This document shows positions 16,101 to 26,984 of a stretch of 64,000 nucleotides of DNA, piece after piece (within the stretch, counting starts at the first letter, position 1; each line of letters begins with the position of its first letter). The translations under genes were made by a program, and so were the position numbers. The DNA is taken from contig JALPQD010000836.1 in assembly GCA_023101885.1 (NCBI GenBank), positions 192,144 to 256,143 on the forward strand, given 5' to 3'. The stretch comes from Typhlomys cinereus. Taxonomy: Eukaryota; Chordata; Mammalia; Rodentia; Platacanthomyidae. Below the pieces are notes generated by a model. It was not told where the DNA came from. It saw only the letters and a program-made list of their open reading frames with translations, and made no database searches.

Positions 16101-16124
16101 ATACTTTTTAAAAAATTAAAAATA

Positions 16125-16790
16125 GTTCGCCTATGATGGCTGTAATTACATCACCCTGAACATGGACCAGGGCAATCTCGGCTGAGATCACCAGCGCAAG
16201 TGGGGAGGTTGCTCGTTAGGTGGAGCACTATTGGGCCTACCTGGAGGACAAGGACATGTGGCTCCGCAGATAGCAGGAGCCCCTCACCCTGAGATGGGAT
16301 CCTTCTCAGCCCACCTTCCCCACCCTGGCGATCATTATTGGCCTGGTTCTTGCAGTTGACTTGGAAGCTGTGGTGGCTGCTGAGATGAGAGGGAGGAAGA
16401 GGGCAGGTAGTAAAGGAGGGAGTTATGCTCAGGGAGTTGCTGTAGTCAGCAACAGTGTGCAGAGCTCTGAGGTGTTTCACAGCTTGTAAAGCTTGAGGCA
16501 ACTGCACTGTGGGGACCCGGAAACAGATTGTGGCTTCAAGTTCTCTTGTGTCAAGTGTCTAAAGATGTCTGCTCTTGTGGGAATGTGAAGATTGAGGAGA
16601 CCAGCCCACCATTGCCCATCAGTCCCTGTTCTGCACTGTCCTGGCTTCCCTTCCACAACCAACTTCCTGTTCTAAGAATCTGATGATTAATTCGTTTCAA
16701 ATCCTTATCCTGAGAGGTGGTCAAATTAAAGAAAAAATTATAATGTCTGGATGAAATAAATGGCTTTGGGGAAAAATTTTAATAAATTTT
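16125..16790 (+). pseudogene. MHC class I processed pseudogene (retrocopy), internally deleted
   Basis: Without introns, the sequence reads as the end of a class I alpha-2 domain (FAYDGCNYITLN at 16126 on, then YWAYLED and WLRR), interrupted by stops. At about 16270 it jumps to the last residues of alpha-3 ([12 protein letters not shown], 16274 on), so most of the alpha-3 exon is gone. An open transmembrane segment follows ([11 protein letters not shown]), then the cytoplasmic motif KGGSYAQ and about 350 bp resembling a class I 3'UTR, including GACCAGCCCACC. Exons joined without introns show that it came from mRNA. The first half of the gene (leader, alpha-1) is absent. It cannot make a class I chain. 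No clear poly(A) tail or target-site duplication remains, so it is old. Confidence 0.88.
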
Positions 16791-17121
16791 TAAAAATCTG
16801 GGATATGTACACCATTTGGTAAATGAAAACATGTATGGAGAGAAAGGCATGCAAATAGCATATTTGGACATTAAAATTTAAAGGTTTCTTGTAGATGAGA
16901 AGTAAAAAGATTCAGTGATTTATCGCTGGTGAGTTATTTCACTTAACCAGACACTGCTCAGTCCTCTCTGCTTGGTTTTCTGTTGTACTTTCAGTGTGAC
17001 AAATTTAATTATATACATACATTGACTAAAACTACAAAATTTATCCGCAGATCCTACTTAAAATGGGATCTTCCAGTAGGATTATGAGAACCAGAAAAAA
17101 GCAGTGTTAGTACTATGGAAG

Positions 17122-17136
17122 CCAGCAGAGGGCAGC
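17122..17136 (+). promoter_or_regulatory. CTCF-type motif (CCAGCAGAGGGCAGC)
   Basis: It matches the CTCF core CCANNAGRKGGCRS. It lies in the spacer downstream of Gpr1 in the same orientation as the motif at 18388. Confidence 0.6.
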
Positions 17137-17949
17137 ATTTAGTTTTCTAATGATCAGAGAGAATTCTGGAAACAATACACTTGCAAAGGACATTTTATTT
17201 ATCTTATACAAGTATTTATGTAAATACAGCAACAGAAGACATAACTGTATCATCCATACATTGTCTTTGAAATTCTGAGACTGAGCCATCAATGTAGACA
17301 TAGTGTTTCTATGTATATCACCAGAATTTTCCAGAAAAATTAACACAAATTTTTAGACATTTGAGAAGGGAGTTCTGCACTCTCCCAACCCCCATTCCCT
17401 TGAATGTGGGCTGACCTTGTTCTGCGTGTATCAATTGTACTCAGTGGAAATAACGTGACATTCATAACCTACGAACTAGAGAGTTAGGAATGACCGTTTC
17501 GGTCTTTGAAACCAGCAAGTCTGGCCACCCTAACAAGGTCCAAAATGAGCAGATCCGAGGGAAGAGGAGAGGAAATGACAAAGCACATCCTAGCCAGCCC
17601 CTGCTGTTCCAAGCTGAGGTCCTTTGCAACCTCATCGTGCAGCTGATTCTCAAAAAAAAAAAAAAGTCAAACTTCCCCTGCCTTGTTTGAATTCCTGACT
17701 CAGAATTATGGATGCTAAATCTAGCCATAATTGTTTTTAAAACAACTAGATTTGGGGTGAGTTTATTACAGTAATTAGCTGGAAGTTTTAAGCCAATATA
17801 GCTAACTTTTACTTGAATTTATAAATTATACATAAATTAAAGAAATTGAATATATATATATATTTGACTATAGTCCCTTTCCTGAATCTATATGATTTTG
17901 AAGTCTGGGCTATGTAGTAGGATCCTACCTCAAAATTTTTTTTTTGAAA

Positions 17950-18212
17950 AAATCTGAAAAGACAGTGACCAAGGGAATCTGAGTTCAACCCCTAAAACCC
18001 ACATTAAAAACAAAACAAAAAACCCTGGTGCGGTGTAGACTTGTAAGGCCATTTTGTTGGGGAGGTGAAAACAGGCTCTGCAGCGTGCCTATCAGCCAGC
18101 CAACTGGCCAGTGAGACACGCTCTCTCAAAAAATGCTGTAAAACAACAAGATGGATGGCCTCCTATGCACACACATCTGTAGCACACATGACTGTGCACA
18201 CACAAAGACAAT
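17950..18212 (+). mobile_element. B2-type SINE fragment
   Basis: GGAATCTGAGTTCAACCCCT at the B box, then GGTGCGGTGTAGACTTGTAA and a CACAC-rich end. Confidence 0.45.
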
Positions 18213-18387
18213 TATCAAAAAAAACCAGTTACTGATTCAATAATGGTGATTAATGTATGTTGTAAATCATGCTATAAAGAGGACTTATTGAATTAGACGT
18301 GTTTGTTGCTGAATAAAATGCAGAAATTACGCTAACAGAACCAGCCAAAAACAGTGAGCAAGTGTTAGGTTGTCAGTATCACAAGAG

Positions 18388-18402
18388 CCACCAGAGGGCA
18401 GT
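18388..18402 (+). promoter_or_regulatory. CTCF-type motif (CCACCAGAGGGCAGT)
   Basis: An excellent match to the CTCF core. It lies about 205 bp downstream of the Gpr1 stop codon on the gene's strand, so it is possibly inside the 3'UTR. Confidence 0.65.
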
Positions 18403-18606
18403 CAGAATGACAGATCATTGAACTTTCAGTACGAAATTGTACAGATCCTTCTGTTTTATATCCACACAAAAAAAGACGCCAACAAGCTGACCAAAAACAG
18501 CAAAAAAAAAAAAAAAAAAAAAAAAGGTCAGTTCTAAGTCAGAACCAAGTTTAATCTGGAAGCATCTGTCAGGAGACCTTGAACTGCTTTTTGGCCAAGC
18601 AGTAAC

Positions 18607-19677
18607 TCACTGGGCTGTTTCCAGGAGAGACTGATTCTTGGTCTCAGAGTTCCTGAGCTGTTCACTGACTGTGCCAGAGCAGCTGACTTCCCACAGTGTA
18701 TGCTTCAGCATTTCAGCAACTGAGGCCCGGAAGCGAGCTTGGAACTTCTTGCTAATTAGGACATAAAGGACAGGGTTCAAGCAACTATTGAGGAATGCCA
18801 GCCCAGTGGAGAGAGGGATTCCAGCCTGTAGAATCTGGTAGGAATGGCTATTGTGGTGAATGGTGAGCTCCCAAATGCTAAACACGTGATAAGGGGTCCA
18901 ACACACCATAAAGGCCATAACTACAGATAGAATTGTCCAAAAGTGCTTACTAGAGATCAGGATGCTGCGCTTCTTCACCTTGAAGAGAAGACACAAGTAG
19001 CAGGTGCTCATTGTTAGCATAGGGAAGAGGTAGCCAACAATAAATTTCACCCAGGTTAGAATATGGTGTCTCATCAAGGTCACATCAGAATCATACTTGT
19101 GGAAGTTGTTATAGCAAAGAGTGTGATTGTTGACCTCCACAATGTCCCGGAAGTATAGGATAGGACCACCAAGTAAAGAAGCCAAAAGCCAGACCAATAG
19201 AATGACAGTCAGGGAGTTCTTCAGAGTCCGATGTCGATGAGACAAGACAGGATGGATCAAGTGGATATAGCGATCCAAGCTGATCACTGTCAGGAAGAAA
19301 ACACTAGAAAACATATTCAAGTGGGCAATAAAGGAATTGGCCTTGCACAGGCAAATGCCAAAAGGCCAATGGAAATTCATGGCCACATAGGTGATGTACA
19401 GGGGCAAGAAGAGAACGAAAATGAAATCAGCAATGGCCAGATTGAGGAACCAGAGAGTGCTGACCGTCTTCTTCCACTTGAATCCTGTGAACCAAATGAC
19501 AGTGGCGTTGCCTGGGATTCCTAGAACAAACGCTATACCGCACAACACCAGGGAGACCCAGTGAGCAACTCCCAGCTGGGCTTGTTGTTCCTCCAAGCCA
19601 GATTCCAGGGAGTAATAATCCAGGGCATAAGAGTAGTTCTCAAATTCTTCATATGATGCATCCGCTGGATCTTCCAT
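18607..19677 (-). CDS. Gpr1: Chemerin receptor 2 (GPR1/CMKLR2), intact single coding exon, 356 aa
   Basis: This is a class A GPCR of the plasma membrane that binds the adipokine/chemoattractant chemerin. The protein is 356 aa (human 355). The N-terminus is acidic and Tyr-rich, with sequon N14-Y-S. Seven hydrophobic segments lie at about 39-64, 72-97, 109-131, 152-173, 206-231, 246-270 and 285-308. GPCR marks are GN at 56-57, AIAD with D84, a C111-C188 disulfide pair (ECL2 HTLCYNN), D135-R136-Y137 after TM3, CWTP (259-262) and NPVLY (301-305). The tail keeps VSCSGTVSEQLRNSETKN, as in human. The start is preceded, 27 bases upstream, by a splice acceptor (19704/19705), the usual one-coding-exon layout with untranslated exons farther right. 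From memory, human has DHY where this sequence has DRY. It is transcribed toward Eef1b2. No break was found. Confidence 0.97.
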   Translation of the reverse strand: MEDPADASYEEFENYSYALDYYSLESGLEEQQAQLGVAHWVSLVLCGIAFVLGIPGNATVIWFTGFKWKKTVSTLWFLNLAIADFIFVLFLPLYITYVAMNFHWPFGICLCKANSFIAHLNMFSSVFFLTVISLDRYIHLIHPVLSHRHRTLKNSLTVILLVWLLASLLGGPILYFRDIVEVNNHTLCYNNFHKYDSDVTLMRHHILTWVKFIVGYLFPMLTMSTCYLCLLFKVKKRSILISSKHFWTILSVVMAFMVCWTPYHVFSIWELTIHHNSHSYQILQAGIPLSTGLAFLNSCLNPVLYVLISKKFQARFRASVAEMLKHTLWEVSCSGTVSEQLRNSETKNQSLLETAQ

Positions 19678-19704
19678 GACCTTGTAGGTAGAGAATAAGG
19701 AAAT
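19678..19704 (-). other. Gpr1: 5'UTR part of the Gpr1 coding exon with its splice acceptor
   Basis: On the minus strand TTGCTTTTATAG precedes 19704, a good acceptor. The 27 bases from there to the ATG would be 5'UTR. The upstream exons are not identified with confidence. Confidence 0.6.
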
Positions 19705-20184
19705 CTATAAAAGCAAATTTAAAAAGAAAAAAGTAGTTTAGTGAATAAGAAATCCAAACATAAAAAGTATTTCAGCCTATGAGCCAGATATAGAATACTT
19801 TTTGGTAGGATTTGTGGTTACACTAAAGATGTCCGGATCTTGAATGGGCCTCAGTTTTACTGATTATACTCTCAAAACTGTGAGAGTTCATTTGCAGAGT
19901 CAGTAATTATTAAGTTGAGAAGATCAATTCTACAGGTCAATTCTTCTGTTCATAATGCTTGTAGAACTTCCTAAAGAGATTCTTAGCATTTAACAAGCCC
20001 TACTTAGGTTCCTGTTATGAATTATTTTTTAAGAGATGCAAAGTGATGAGTGCCAAATGCGTATTTGTAGCTCTGAGCTCTTAAGCTCTAGCTTGAAAAT
20101 TCCAGCTGCTTTCTAGATTCATCTGCCACAAACCAACAGGTAAGCACTGAAGATTTTAGCTATGTTGGATCCAGGAGTGTGAGT

Positions 20185-20190
20185 GTGTGT

Positions 20191-20230
<40 letters not shown>
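20185..20230 (+). repeat. (GT)n microsatellite
   Basis: Largely perfect GT dinucleotides with one TATG interruption. Confidence 0.95.
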
Positions 20231-20309
20231 GTAATTAAACCCAGGCACCTGCACATGCTAACAGGCATTTTAACACCAAGACATACATAGTCATAAATAT
20301 GTTTTGAAT

Positions 20310-20465
20310 TAGAAAAGAAAGGAAAAGGAAAAAGAGAAGGGAAAGTAAGAGAAGGGAAGGGAAGAAAAGGAAGGGGAAGGGAGGGGAGGGAAGGAGAAGG
20401 GAGAGGAGGGGAGGAAAGGGAGAAAAGGGAAGAGAGAGGAGGGAAGAGAGAGGAGGGAAAGGGAA
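20310..20465 (+). repeat. (GGGAA/GAAGG)n homopurine tract
   Basis: About 150 bases almost without a pyrimidine; a candidate for triplex (H-DNA) formation. Confidence 0.9.
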
Positions 20466-20679
20466 AACTATTCACATACACATGGCCCTGGGTTCCACAG
20501 CACCACATAAATCAGAGGCTACCTCTTCTTCTTCAACCTTCTCCAATTGTTTTCTCTATCTACCTTATTGGAAATTAAAACCACACCAATCATCTTCACC
20601 TGCCCTGTATTTGCAAATATGTCAATCATAATTATATATATGAATGACTTCTCAACTGAAAGATTATTTTCCTTGCTAT

Positions 20680-20818
20680 TTTTTAAAGCAGGATGTAGCC
20701 TAAGCTGAACTCACTATGCACTTATAAATTCTATTCTGACCTTGAGCTCACATCACAGCAACCCTCCTCAGTCTCCCAAGTGCTGAGATTAGAGGCATGA
20801 GTCACCACATCCAGATAG
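20680..20818 (-). mobile_element. B1-like SINE, antisense
   Basis: GACCTTGAGCTCACATCACA, CCTCAGTCTCCCAAGTGCTG and GAGGCATGAGTCACCACATC are the B1 complement. Confidence 0.75.
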
Positions 20819-20847
20819 AATGTATCTTTTGGAGTAAACTTAACTAT

Positions 20848-21010
20848 GACAAGGGATAGCCAGATGGCTTAGGTAAAGAAGGGTACTGGAAAACCTGGCA
20901 AGCCCAGGTTCAGTCCCTAGCATGGTGGAAGGAGAGAACCAACTTCCAAATGCTGTCCTCTGACCACACATGCCTGCTTATTCTCTCTTGCATGCTCTCT
21001 CAATTAAAGT
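20848..21010 (+). mobile_element. B2-type SINE
   Basis: AGCCAGATGGCTTAGGTAAA, then GCCCAGGTTCAGTCCCTAGC and TGTCCTCTGACCACACATGC. Confidence 0.6.
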
Positions 21011-22065
21011 ATTAAGAAAGACTCGATTATGACCACACAATTTTCATATTGAATTTCTTATAGAATGTATTAAGCTTTGTTTTCATTGTTTTGAAATCCC
21101 TTTGTATTCAGTTAATTGGAATTATTGTCTATAATTATGGCAAAAATTCATTGGTTTCACTTTTGTCAGTAGCAAACTTGGTTATTGTTATTCCTATCAA
21201 AATGTTTTTACTTGAGCTCCTCCCTTTTTGTCTTATTTACTTATTTTAAGACCTGAGGGCTTTTCTTTCCTTTTCTTTTTTTTTTTTTTTTTTTGGAGGG
21301 GAGGGTTGGTTATCTTAGACTGGTCTGAAACTCAGCACAGGATGAACTCAAACTCCTAACAAACCTCCCACTTCAGCATCCTGAATGCTGATATTGCAAA
21401 CCAACCCCCCCATCCCCTCTCCTGATTCATGTGGTGCTGGGGATTGAACCCAGGGCCACGTTTGTGCCAGTACTCTTCCATTTCCTCCTCTCTCTTCCCT
21501 TCCCTTTCCCCTTTTTCACTCCTTTCTTCTATCATTTTTCCTTTCTCCTCTAGATGCTTTTGTTTTTTGGATTGTTTGTTTCTTTTGTTTCTTTGTCCAA
21601 GCCTCAAACTTGGGATGCTCCTGCCTTGCCTAAATATACTAGCAACTATTCTACTTGATTGAGATTCTTCACTAAATAAGACAGCTATCTTTTTCTTTTA
21701 AATTTTAGATTTTAGCAGGTAGAGATCCAGTTAAAAAAATTAAAAGAAAACTACATATGGTGTCAGAAGTTGGTAAGCACTATAGAAAAATGAAAAAAAT
21801 TCAGGACAGGTAAAGCAGATTGGCACCAAGTTGACAAGAGAAGTACTGTTAACAGGCAACTGGAGAAGGTCGAAGAAGAAAAGGCAGAGCCGGAGGGTCT
21901 GCAACAAACACAATCTAACATATTCTAGACGTAGTAAGGTTCTTAGTATACCTAGAATAAGGTGGAAATGGTGAGCAATGAGAACAGAAGGAAGCATGAG
22001 TGTGATGTCAGACCATGCAGGCCGTGCCGCTGAAGGACTTGAGCTAAGTGTTCGGATCTGTATTA

Positions 22066-22075
22066 CAGAACAATG

Positions 22076-22108
<33 letters not shown>

Positions 22109-22312
22109 ATTGTGTGTGCTTGTGGAATCATCTTGGATTGCCGCTCCTCCTCTTTGCTCTGCTCTGGAGTTCCCCAGGCTCTACCTTCCAATACCGGAAG
22201 TGCAGGCCTCTGCCATTTTCATTTGGTGTCTTTGGTGTGTGATCCAGGATCTGAACTCAGGACCTTCTGCCTATGAGGCAATTGACTTCTGAGTCATCTC
22301 TCCAGCCCCGTA
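22066..22312 (-). mobile_element. (CA)n-tailed SINE, antisense copy with (GT)n
   Basis: (GT)n (22077-22106) leads into TGTGGAATCATCTTGGATTG and ends GAGTCATCTCTCCAGCCCC. Part of the tail-proximal body is deleted. Confidence 0.85.
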
Positions 22313-22324
22313 AGTTATTTTTTA

Positions 22325-22515
22325 AAGTATTTAATTTATGTATTACTTTGAGAGAGAATGAGAAATTTCACACATGCATGCCAAGATGGAAAGGTGAAAG
22401 TCAAAGACCCTTCTGCCTTTCAGAACTCAGTTCTTTCTTTCCATCATGTGGGCTTTCAGTTGCTAGGTTTGCTAGCCGATACCCTACACACTGAACCACC
22501 TCAACAGCCCCAGAG
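22325..22515 (-). mobile_element. B2-type SINE, antisense
   Basis: The segment ends ACTGAACCACCTCAACAGCC, the complement of a B2-type head, and contains GAGAGAGAATGAG at the tail side. Confidence 0.5.
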
Positions 22516-22919
22516 AGATAAGTTTAAAAAAAATACAATAATTTTCTTGTCTATGTCAGCCTAGACTACATAGTAAGTTGCAAGCTAGCTTGAGCTAAAA
22601 GCAAACAAAAATGAAACAAAGCAAAACCAAAATAATCATGGCCTGATACTAAGATGGCTTAGACCCAAGTAACAACAATAAAGGTAAGAAATGATTGATT
22701 CCAGATGTGTTTTGAAGCTAGAACAAACAGGTTTCTTGAAAAGTGTGAGAAAAAGAGAGGCGTGAGAAATAATTCCCAGACTTTGGCACCTATGGTCCAG
22801 ACCTTCTGTTACCCTTTCCTCTTCTCCCCACTAGCCAGAAAGTGGCTGTAGTGATGAGTCATTTCATGTCTGGAGGATAAAGGGAAAGTGTGGCCTTTCA
22901 CTAATAGAAGAGCCTTGGA

Positions 22920-23043
22920 GGCAGGTGGGCTAGCACACGGGCTGGTACAAACTGATAATCCCAGTTATCCTAGGGAGACTGAGGCAGGAGCAAGCTTCGG
23001 GCCAGCCTGGAATGCAAAACAGAATCTGCCTTGAACAAAAGAA
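22920..23043 (+). mobile_element. B1-like SINE
   Basis: AGGTGGGCTAGCACACGGGC, AGACTGAGGCAGGAGCAAGC and GGGCCAGCCTGGAATGCAAA are B1 body blocks. Confidence 0.65.
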
Positions 23044-24021
23044 AAAGAAGACAGAGAACCGTGGGACCCTGAATGACAGAGCTGCCCTTCCTTTGTGGAG
23101 GATACGAGCAAATAGTTCCATTATCTTCTTGGGGTTTTGCTAAAGCCGTTGAGCCTGCATCCTAGCACACATAATTTGGTATGCTCTGCATTGGAGATCT
23201 GCGGAAGAGCTATAGCAGTACCTACCTTCTGTGACAAGATACAGGGGAAGCCTTGAGCTAGGAGCTATTCCCAGCAACAGTCTCTGCTTCCAGAAGCTTG
23301 TTGGAAGAGGGAAAGGAGAGCATCCCTTAGAGGGGAAAGAGGAAGGCTGCCTTGTAAGAAGATCTTTTTCTCCAGCAAGGGTCAAGGAGCTATTTAGGAA
23401 ACTCTTTAGCCATGGAAACCAAACATAAGTGTCTACAATTGACTATGGTAGATTAAAAAGAGGTGTTATTTAGAAGATGATTTTCTAAGGAAATAAAGGG
23501 CAGAGCTTGAGTTACAATGACATCAGACCTATTGTTTATAACAGAGGTTAAATTTCCTGTACCTTTGACTTTATACTGTATATATCCCCTTGGGCAGGAA
23601 ACTTAAGCAAAGTGAAGCAATCCATGGTGAGAAACTGTGGGGTGAGGGAGAACTGAGAAGCCAATTGTTTCCGTGAAGGAAATGAAGGCTGAGTAGTACA
23701 AGACCTTCCACCTTTAAAAGTGGATATCTACCCATCTAACCAATCTATCCATCATTCATCCATCTATCTATGAATCTTCCATCATCTATCTACATGTAGC
23801 TGAGTTGCCCTCAAACACCACATGTAGCTGAGGATGACCTTGAACCCAGATTCCTCTGTTTCCACTGCCCAAGTGCTGGGATTACAATAATGAGTCACTG
23901 CTCCTGGCCATCTGTATTTTCAGTGTGAAGAATTTCCAAGTGATTTAAAACAAAACAGTTATGGGATACCTTATCAAGGGCAGACAAAAAAAAAAAAAAA
24001 CTCTTAAAAACTGAGCTTTTC

Positions 24022-24225
24022 TGCTGAACAGATGGCTCAGTGGGTAGAGGTGCCTGTGAACAAACCTAGGGATTTGAGTTCAATCCCTGTACCCCCCATG
24101 GAAGAAGGAGAAAGCTTTCTTCTGAAAATTGGCCTCTGGCCTTCACAAGCACAGCTGTGGCAAGCATACTCATTCTCTAGCACCCGCTCCATCTTCCTGT
24201 GCTTCTCTCTCTCTAATTTTTAAAA
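24022..24225 (+). mobile_element. B2-type tRNA-derived SINE
   Basis: ACAGATGGCTCAGTGGGTAG (A box) and GATTTGAGTTCAATCCCTGT (B box), followed by GGCCTCTGGCCTTCACAAGC and a CTCTCTCT end. Confidence 0.7.
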
Positions 24226-25889
24226 ATTCAGCTTTCTAGTACACTGTTTTTGTGTGTGTGTGTATGTTTGTTTGTTTAAGAGCTTTAACAGTTCTGAAGG
24301 AAACTGTACATTGAAATAGAAAGAGAAACTCTGAAACTGGACTTTTTCCTCCCTTACTGTTGTCTCCAGGGACACGATCACAACAAGATTTAAGGCTGCT
24401 CAAAAGTCTTTCCTGAGATCTTGGCCTCAATTTTCTCTCAACTGATTGCCTATAAGAGGTAACAGGACTCCACCACATCCACCCCTGTCCCCAAGGAGGA
24501 AGATATCAGAGGCCCTGTAAGCAGAGCAAAACAACTGGCCAGCACCCAGCACCAGAGCTATTCCTGCCATCGCTGTCTCTCCAATGCTCTAATCCCCTCA
24601 GTGGGATCTTCTGACGACTACCTGGATGCTGTCCAAACTTGAACTCAAGTATGTTCCCAGCTAAGAATGTAACTATGTAGATGTTCCTGCCCATGGTTCC
24701 ACTTCTTCATTTCTTTGATTCGGATAACCGCATTACTGCTTTGGCAGAGGTCTCTGTCCCAGAGCTCCTGCTTCACACGGGCATCCCTTTTCCTTTCCAG
24801 TCCTCAGTGACCACATTTCTGTGATCCACTCTTGCTCTTTCCTGGGTGCCACATTACACTACTCACCTGCCATACCTTGAAGCATCGCTTGGGTACCAGC
24901 TCTCATCCTTATCACTATCGAAGTCTCTACCAGTGTCCCTCAAAACATGGAAATTACTGCCTCTCAGGAGCTATCTAGCAATGGCCGGGGCATTGTTGGT
25001 CGCATATTTATAGGGTGGAAGGCAGGGATGCTCCTGAACATACAGTATGGCCAGCCAAGGGGGACAGAGAGTGAGTCAGGGTTAAGAAATTCTGATTTAA
25101 GCTGGTCACATCCCTGTAGCCCCAGTTCTGAGGAGGCTGAAGCAGGAATGAGAGAGTAAGAGGAGTGTGCACTATATAGCAAGTTCTAGGTTAGCCTGAA
25201 TTAATTGTGAGATTTTCTAATTGATTAATTAATTAATTGACTGATTGAAGAAAAGTCCCTGACCTATGTATACTGAACACAATCTAAACTCCTTCTATTT
25301 CCTGATGCTGCATCTGCACCTGTTCTTTTCCAGTAAGTATTTTTCTGGAGTCTTGGTTTCAGACTGGTCTGGTTCAACTACAAGCAATGGTCTTTATAGA
25401 GGTAGCAAAGTGATGATCTCCGCAGTTCATTTGGCCAAAAAGGTGTTCTAGCATTTTGAATGTAAGTACTACTATTTAAATGTTGGGAAATTTCACAAAA
25501 TAATCCCCAAATTTTAGTCTCATCGATTATTATCTGTTCACCATTATACATCTCCTGTGGAAGTATGGAAACTCCTTGGTAGACCAAGGCACCTGTGAAC
25601 CCCCATTTGCCATAGTAACCTCCATTTCTAACTCACTACTGATTCTTTGCAGAATAATGTCAGCAACTGAATTTGCAATCTTTACCAACACCATGTCTTG
25701 TATACCGTGAGAAATAAACTGTTGAAAAATGAAGACTGTACCTATGAGAAAGCAATGATGCATATGACAGTGTAATCTCAAAGAAATATCTGCAGCCTCA
25801 AAATAAAAATGTGGGATTTAAAGAATGCTCCCTGCCTTCAACATTTCTGCCAATTTTAAGGATCCACAAAGATTTATATTAACTATTAC

Positions 25890-25985
25890 AGTCTAGGGGT
25901 AGGAAGCATAGCTTAGTGGTATGGTAGAGCACTTGCTTAGCAGGCATTAAGTCCTGAGTTTGGTCCCCAGCACCATAAAATTGTT
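25890..25985 (+). mobile_element. ID-like SINE
   Basis: AGCATAGCTTAGTGGTATGG, AGAGCACTTGCTTAGCAGGC and TTTGGTCCCCAGCACCATAA match the ID/tRNA-Ala-type consensus. An A-rich end follows. Confidence 0.75.
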
Positions 25986-26599
25986 TTTAGATTTAAATTA
26001 ATTTTTAAAATATGTATTTTAATTGTCATATATTAATCATATGTAGAACTACGTTGAACAAAATTATTTTTATCCAAGTCTAATGTACTTTGGGTATATT
26101 CCCTGCCCACATCCTCTAACCCCCCATTTCTCACCCTTCTTCCATTCTATTAATTCCTTTTGTTCCCTAGATGGTTTGACTTCTACTGTCATGTCATGTA
26201 TGCACACATGATTTTTAAAGAAATTTTAATTGGCATTAGACAAGGCACAATGGCATGTGTGCATGTGCCTGTAGTGTCAGGTTGGAGGGAGGAACACTTC
26301 ACCCCACAAATGTGAAGCCCACCTGGTAAACTTAGAAAAAAACCCTCATTCATAAAACAAAACACATTGTGGTTTTATTTACAATAGGAAACAGAATTAG
26401 CCTAGATGCCCATCAACTGATGAATGGATAATGAAAATGATGGTACATGTATATAATGAAAGCTTACTTAGTTATTAAGGAAGACAAAATCATGAAATTC
26501 ACAAATAAATGAATGCAACTAGGGAAAAAAAAACCTGTTTTCACTCAAGTAACTCAGTCCTAAAAAGACAAATATCATACGGGGTGTGTGGATGCACGT

Positions 26600-26607
26600 G
26601 CGCATGC

Positions 26608-26657
<50 letters not shown>

Positions 26658-26896
26658 ATCAGAGGGCACGGGGTTTGTGCCCTGGAGGACTAAGAGTGAC
26701 CTCGGGAATCATTCTAAATTGCTTCTATCTTCTTTTTTACTGTGCTCTGGGATTTCCTAGGCTCTGCCTTCCAGGGTCCGAAGGGCAGGCTGGCATCATT
26801 CCCATCTGGCATTTTTACATGGTATTGAGGATCTGAACTCACGTCCTTCTGTTTGTGAGTCAAAGTATTAACCTCTGAGCCATCTTCCAGCCCATG
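26600..26896 (-). mobile_element. (CA)n-tailed SINE, antisense copy with (GT)n
   Basis: (GT)n (about 26610-26653) then GTATCAGAGGGCACGGGGTT and a head ending GAGCCATCTTCCAGCCCA. Confidence 0.88.
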
Positions 26897-26984
26897 TTTT
26901 CTCTTATATATGGATCCTAGCATTATACCTTCAGATTTGTGCAGATTGTAACTTCCAGCCCAGAAGACATTAAAATAGTAGAAG

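Larger units (their letters stand above)
16800..18606. other. Eef1b2-Gpr1 spacer, likely including Gpr1 3'UTR/downstream sequence
   Basis: This is the downstream side of Gpr1 on its own strand. It contains two CTCF-type motifs (17122, 18388), a B2-like fragment (17950-18212) and a 20-plus A run (about 18503-18526). A minus-strand AATAAA occurs at 17194-17199, about 1.4 kb past the Gpr1 stop. It might be the polyadenylation signal, but nothing else supports it. Confidence 0.5.
19705..22060. other. Gpr1 upstream intron: simple repeats and SINE fragments
   Basis: It contains a (GT)n run (20185-20230), a long purine tract (20310-20465), antisense B1-like pieces (20680-20818, 21300-21410), a B2-type SINE (20848-21010) and a pyrimidine-rich patch (21470-21590). 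No exon was recognised. Confidence 0.6.
22516..26590. other. Non-coding, partly unique sequence with scattered SINEs
   Basis: It holds B1-like copies (22920-23043, 23800-23910 antisense, 25094-25210), a B2-type SINE (24022-24225) and an ID-like element (25890-25980). The stretches 23050-23700, 24240-24900 and 25215-25880 are unique-looking, with no exon signal that I trust. Confidence 0.6.

Noticed and set aside
22978..23043. Apparent gene fragment around the GAGGCAGGAGCAAG segment
   Set aside because: It is the B1 SINE body.
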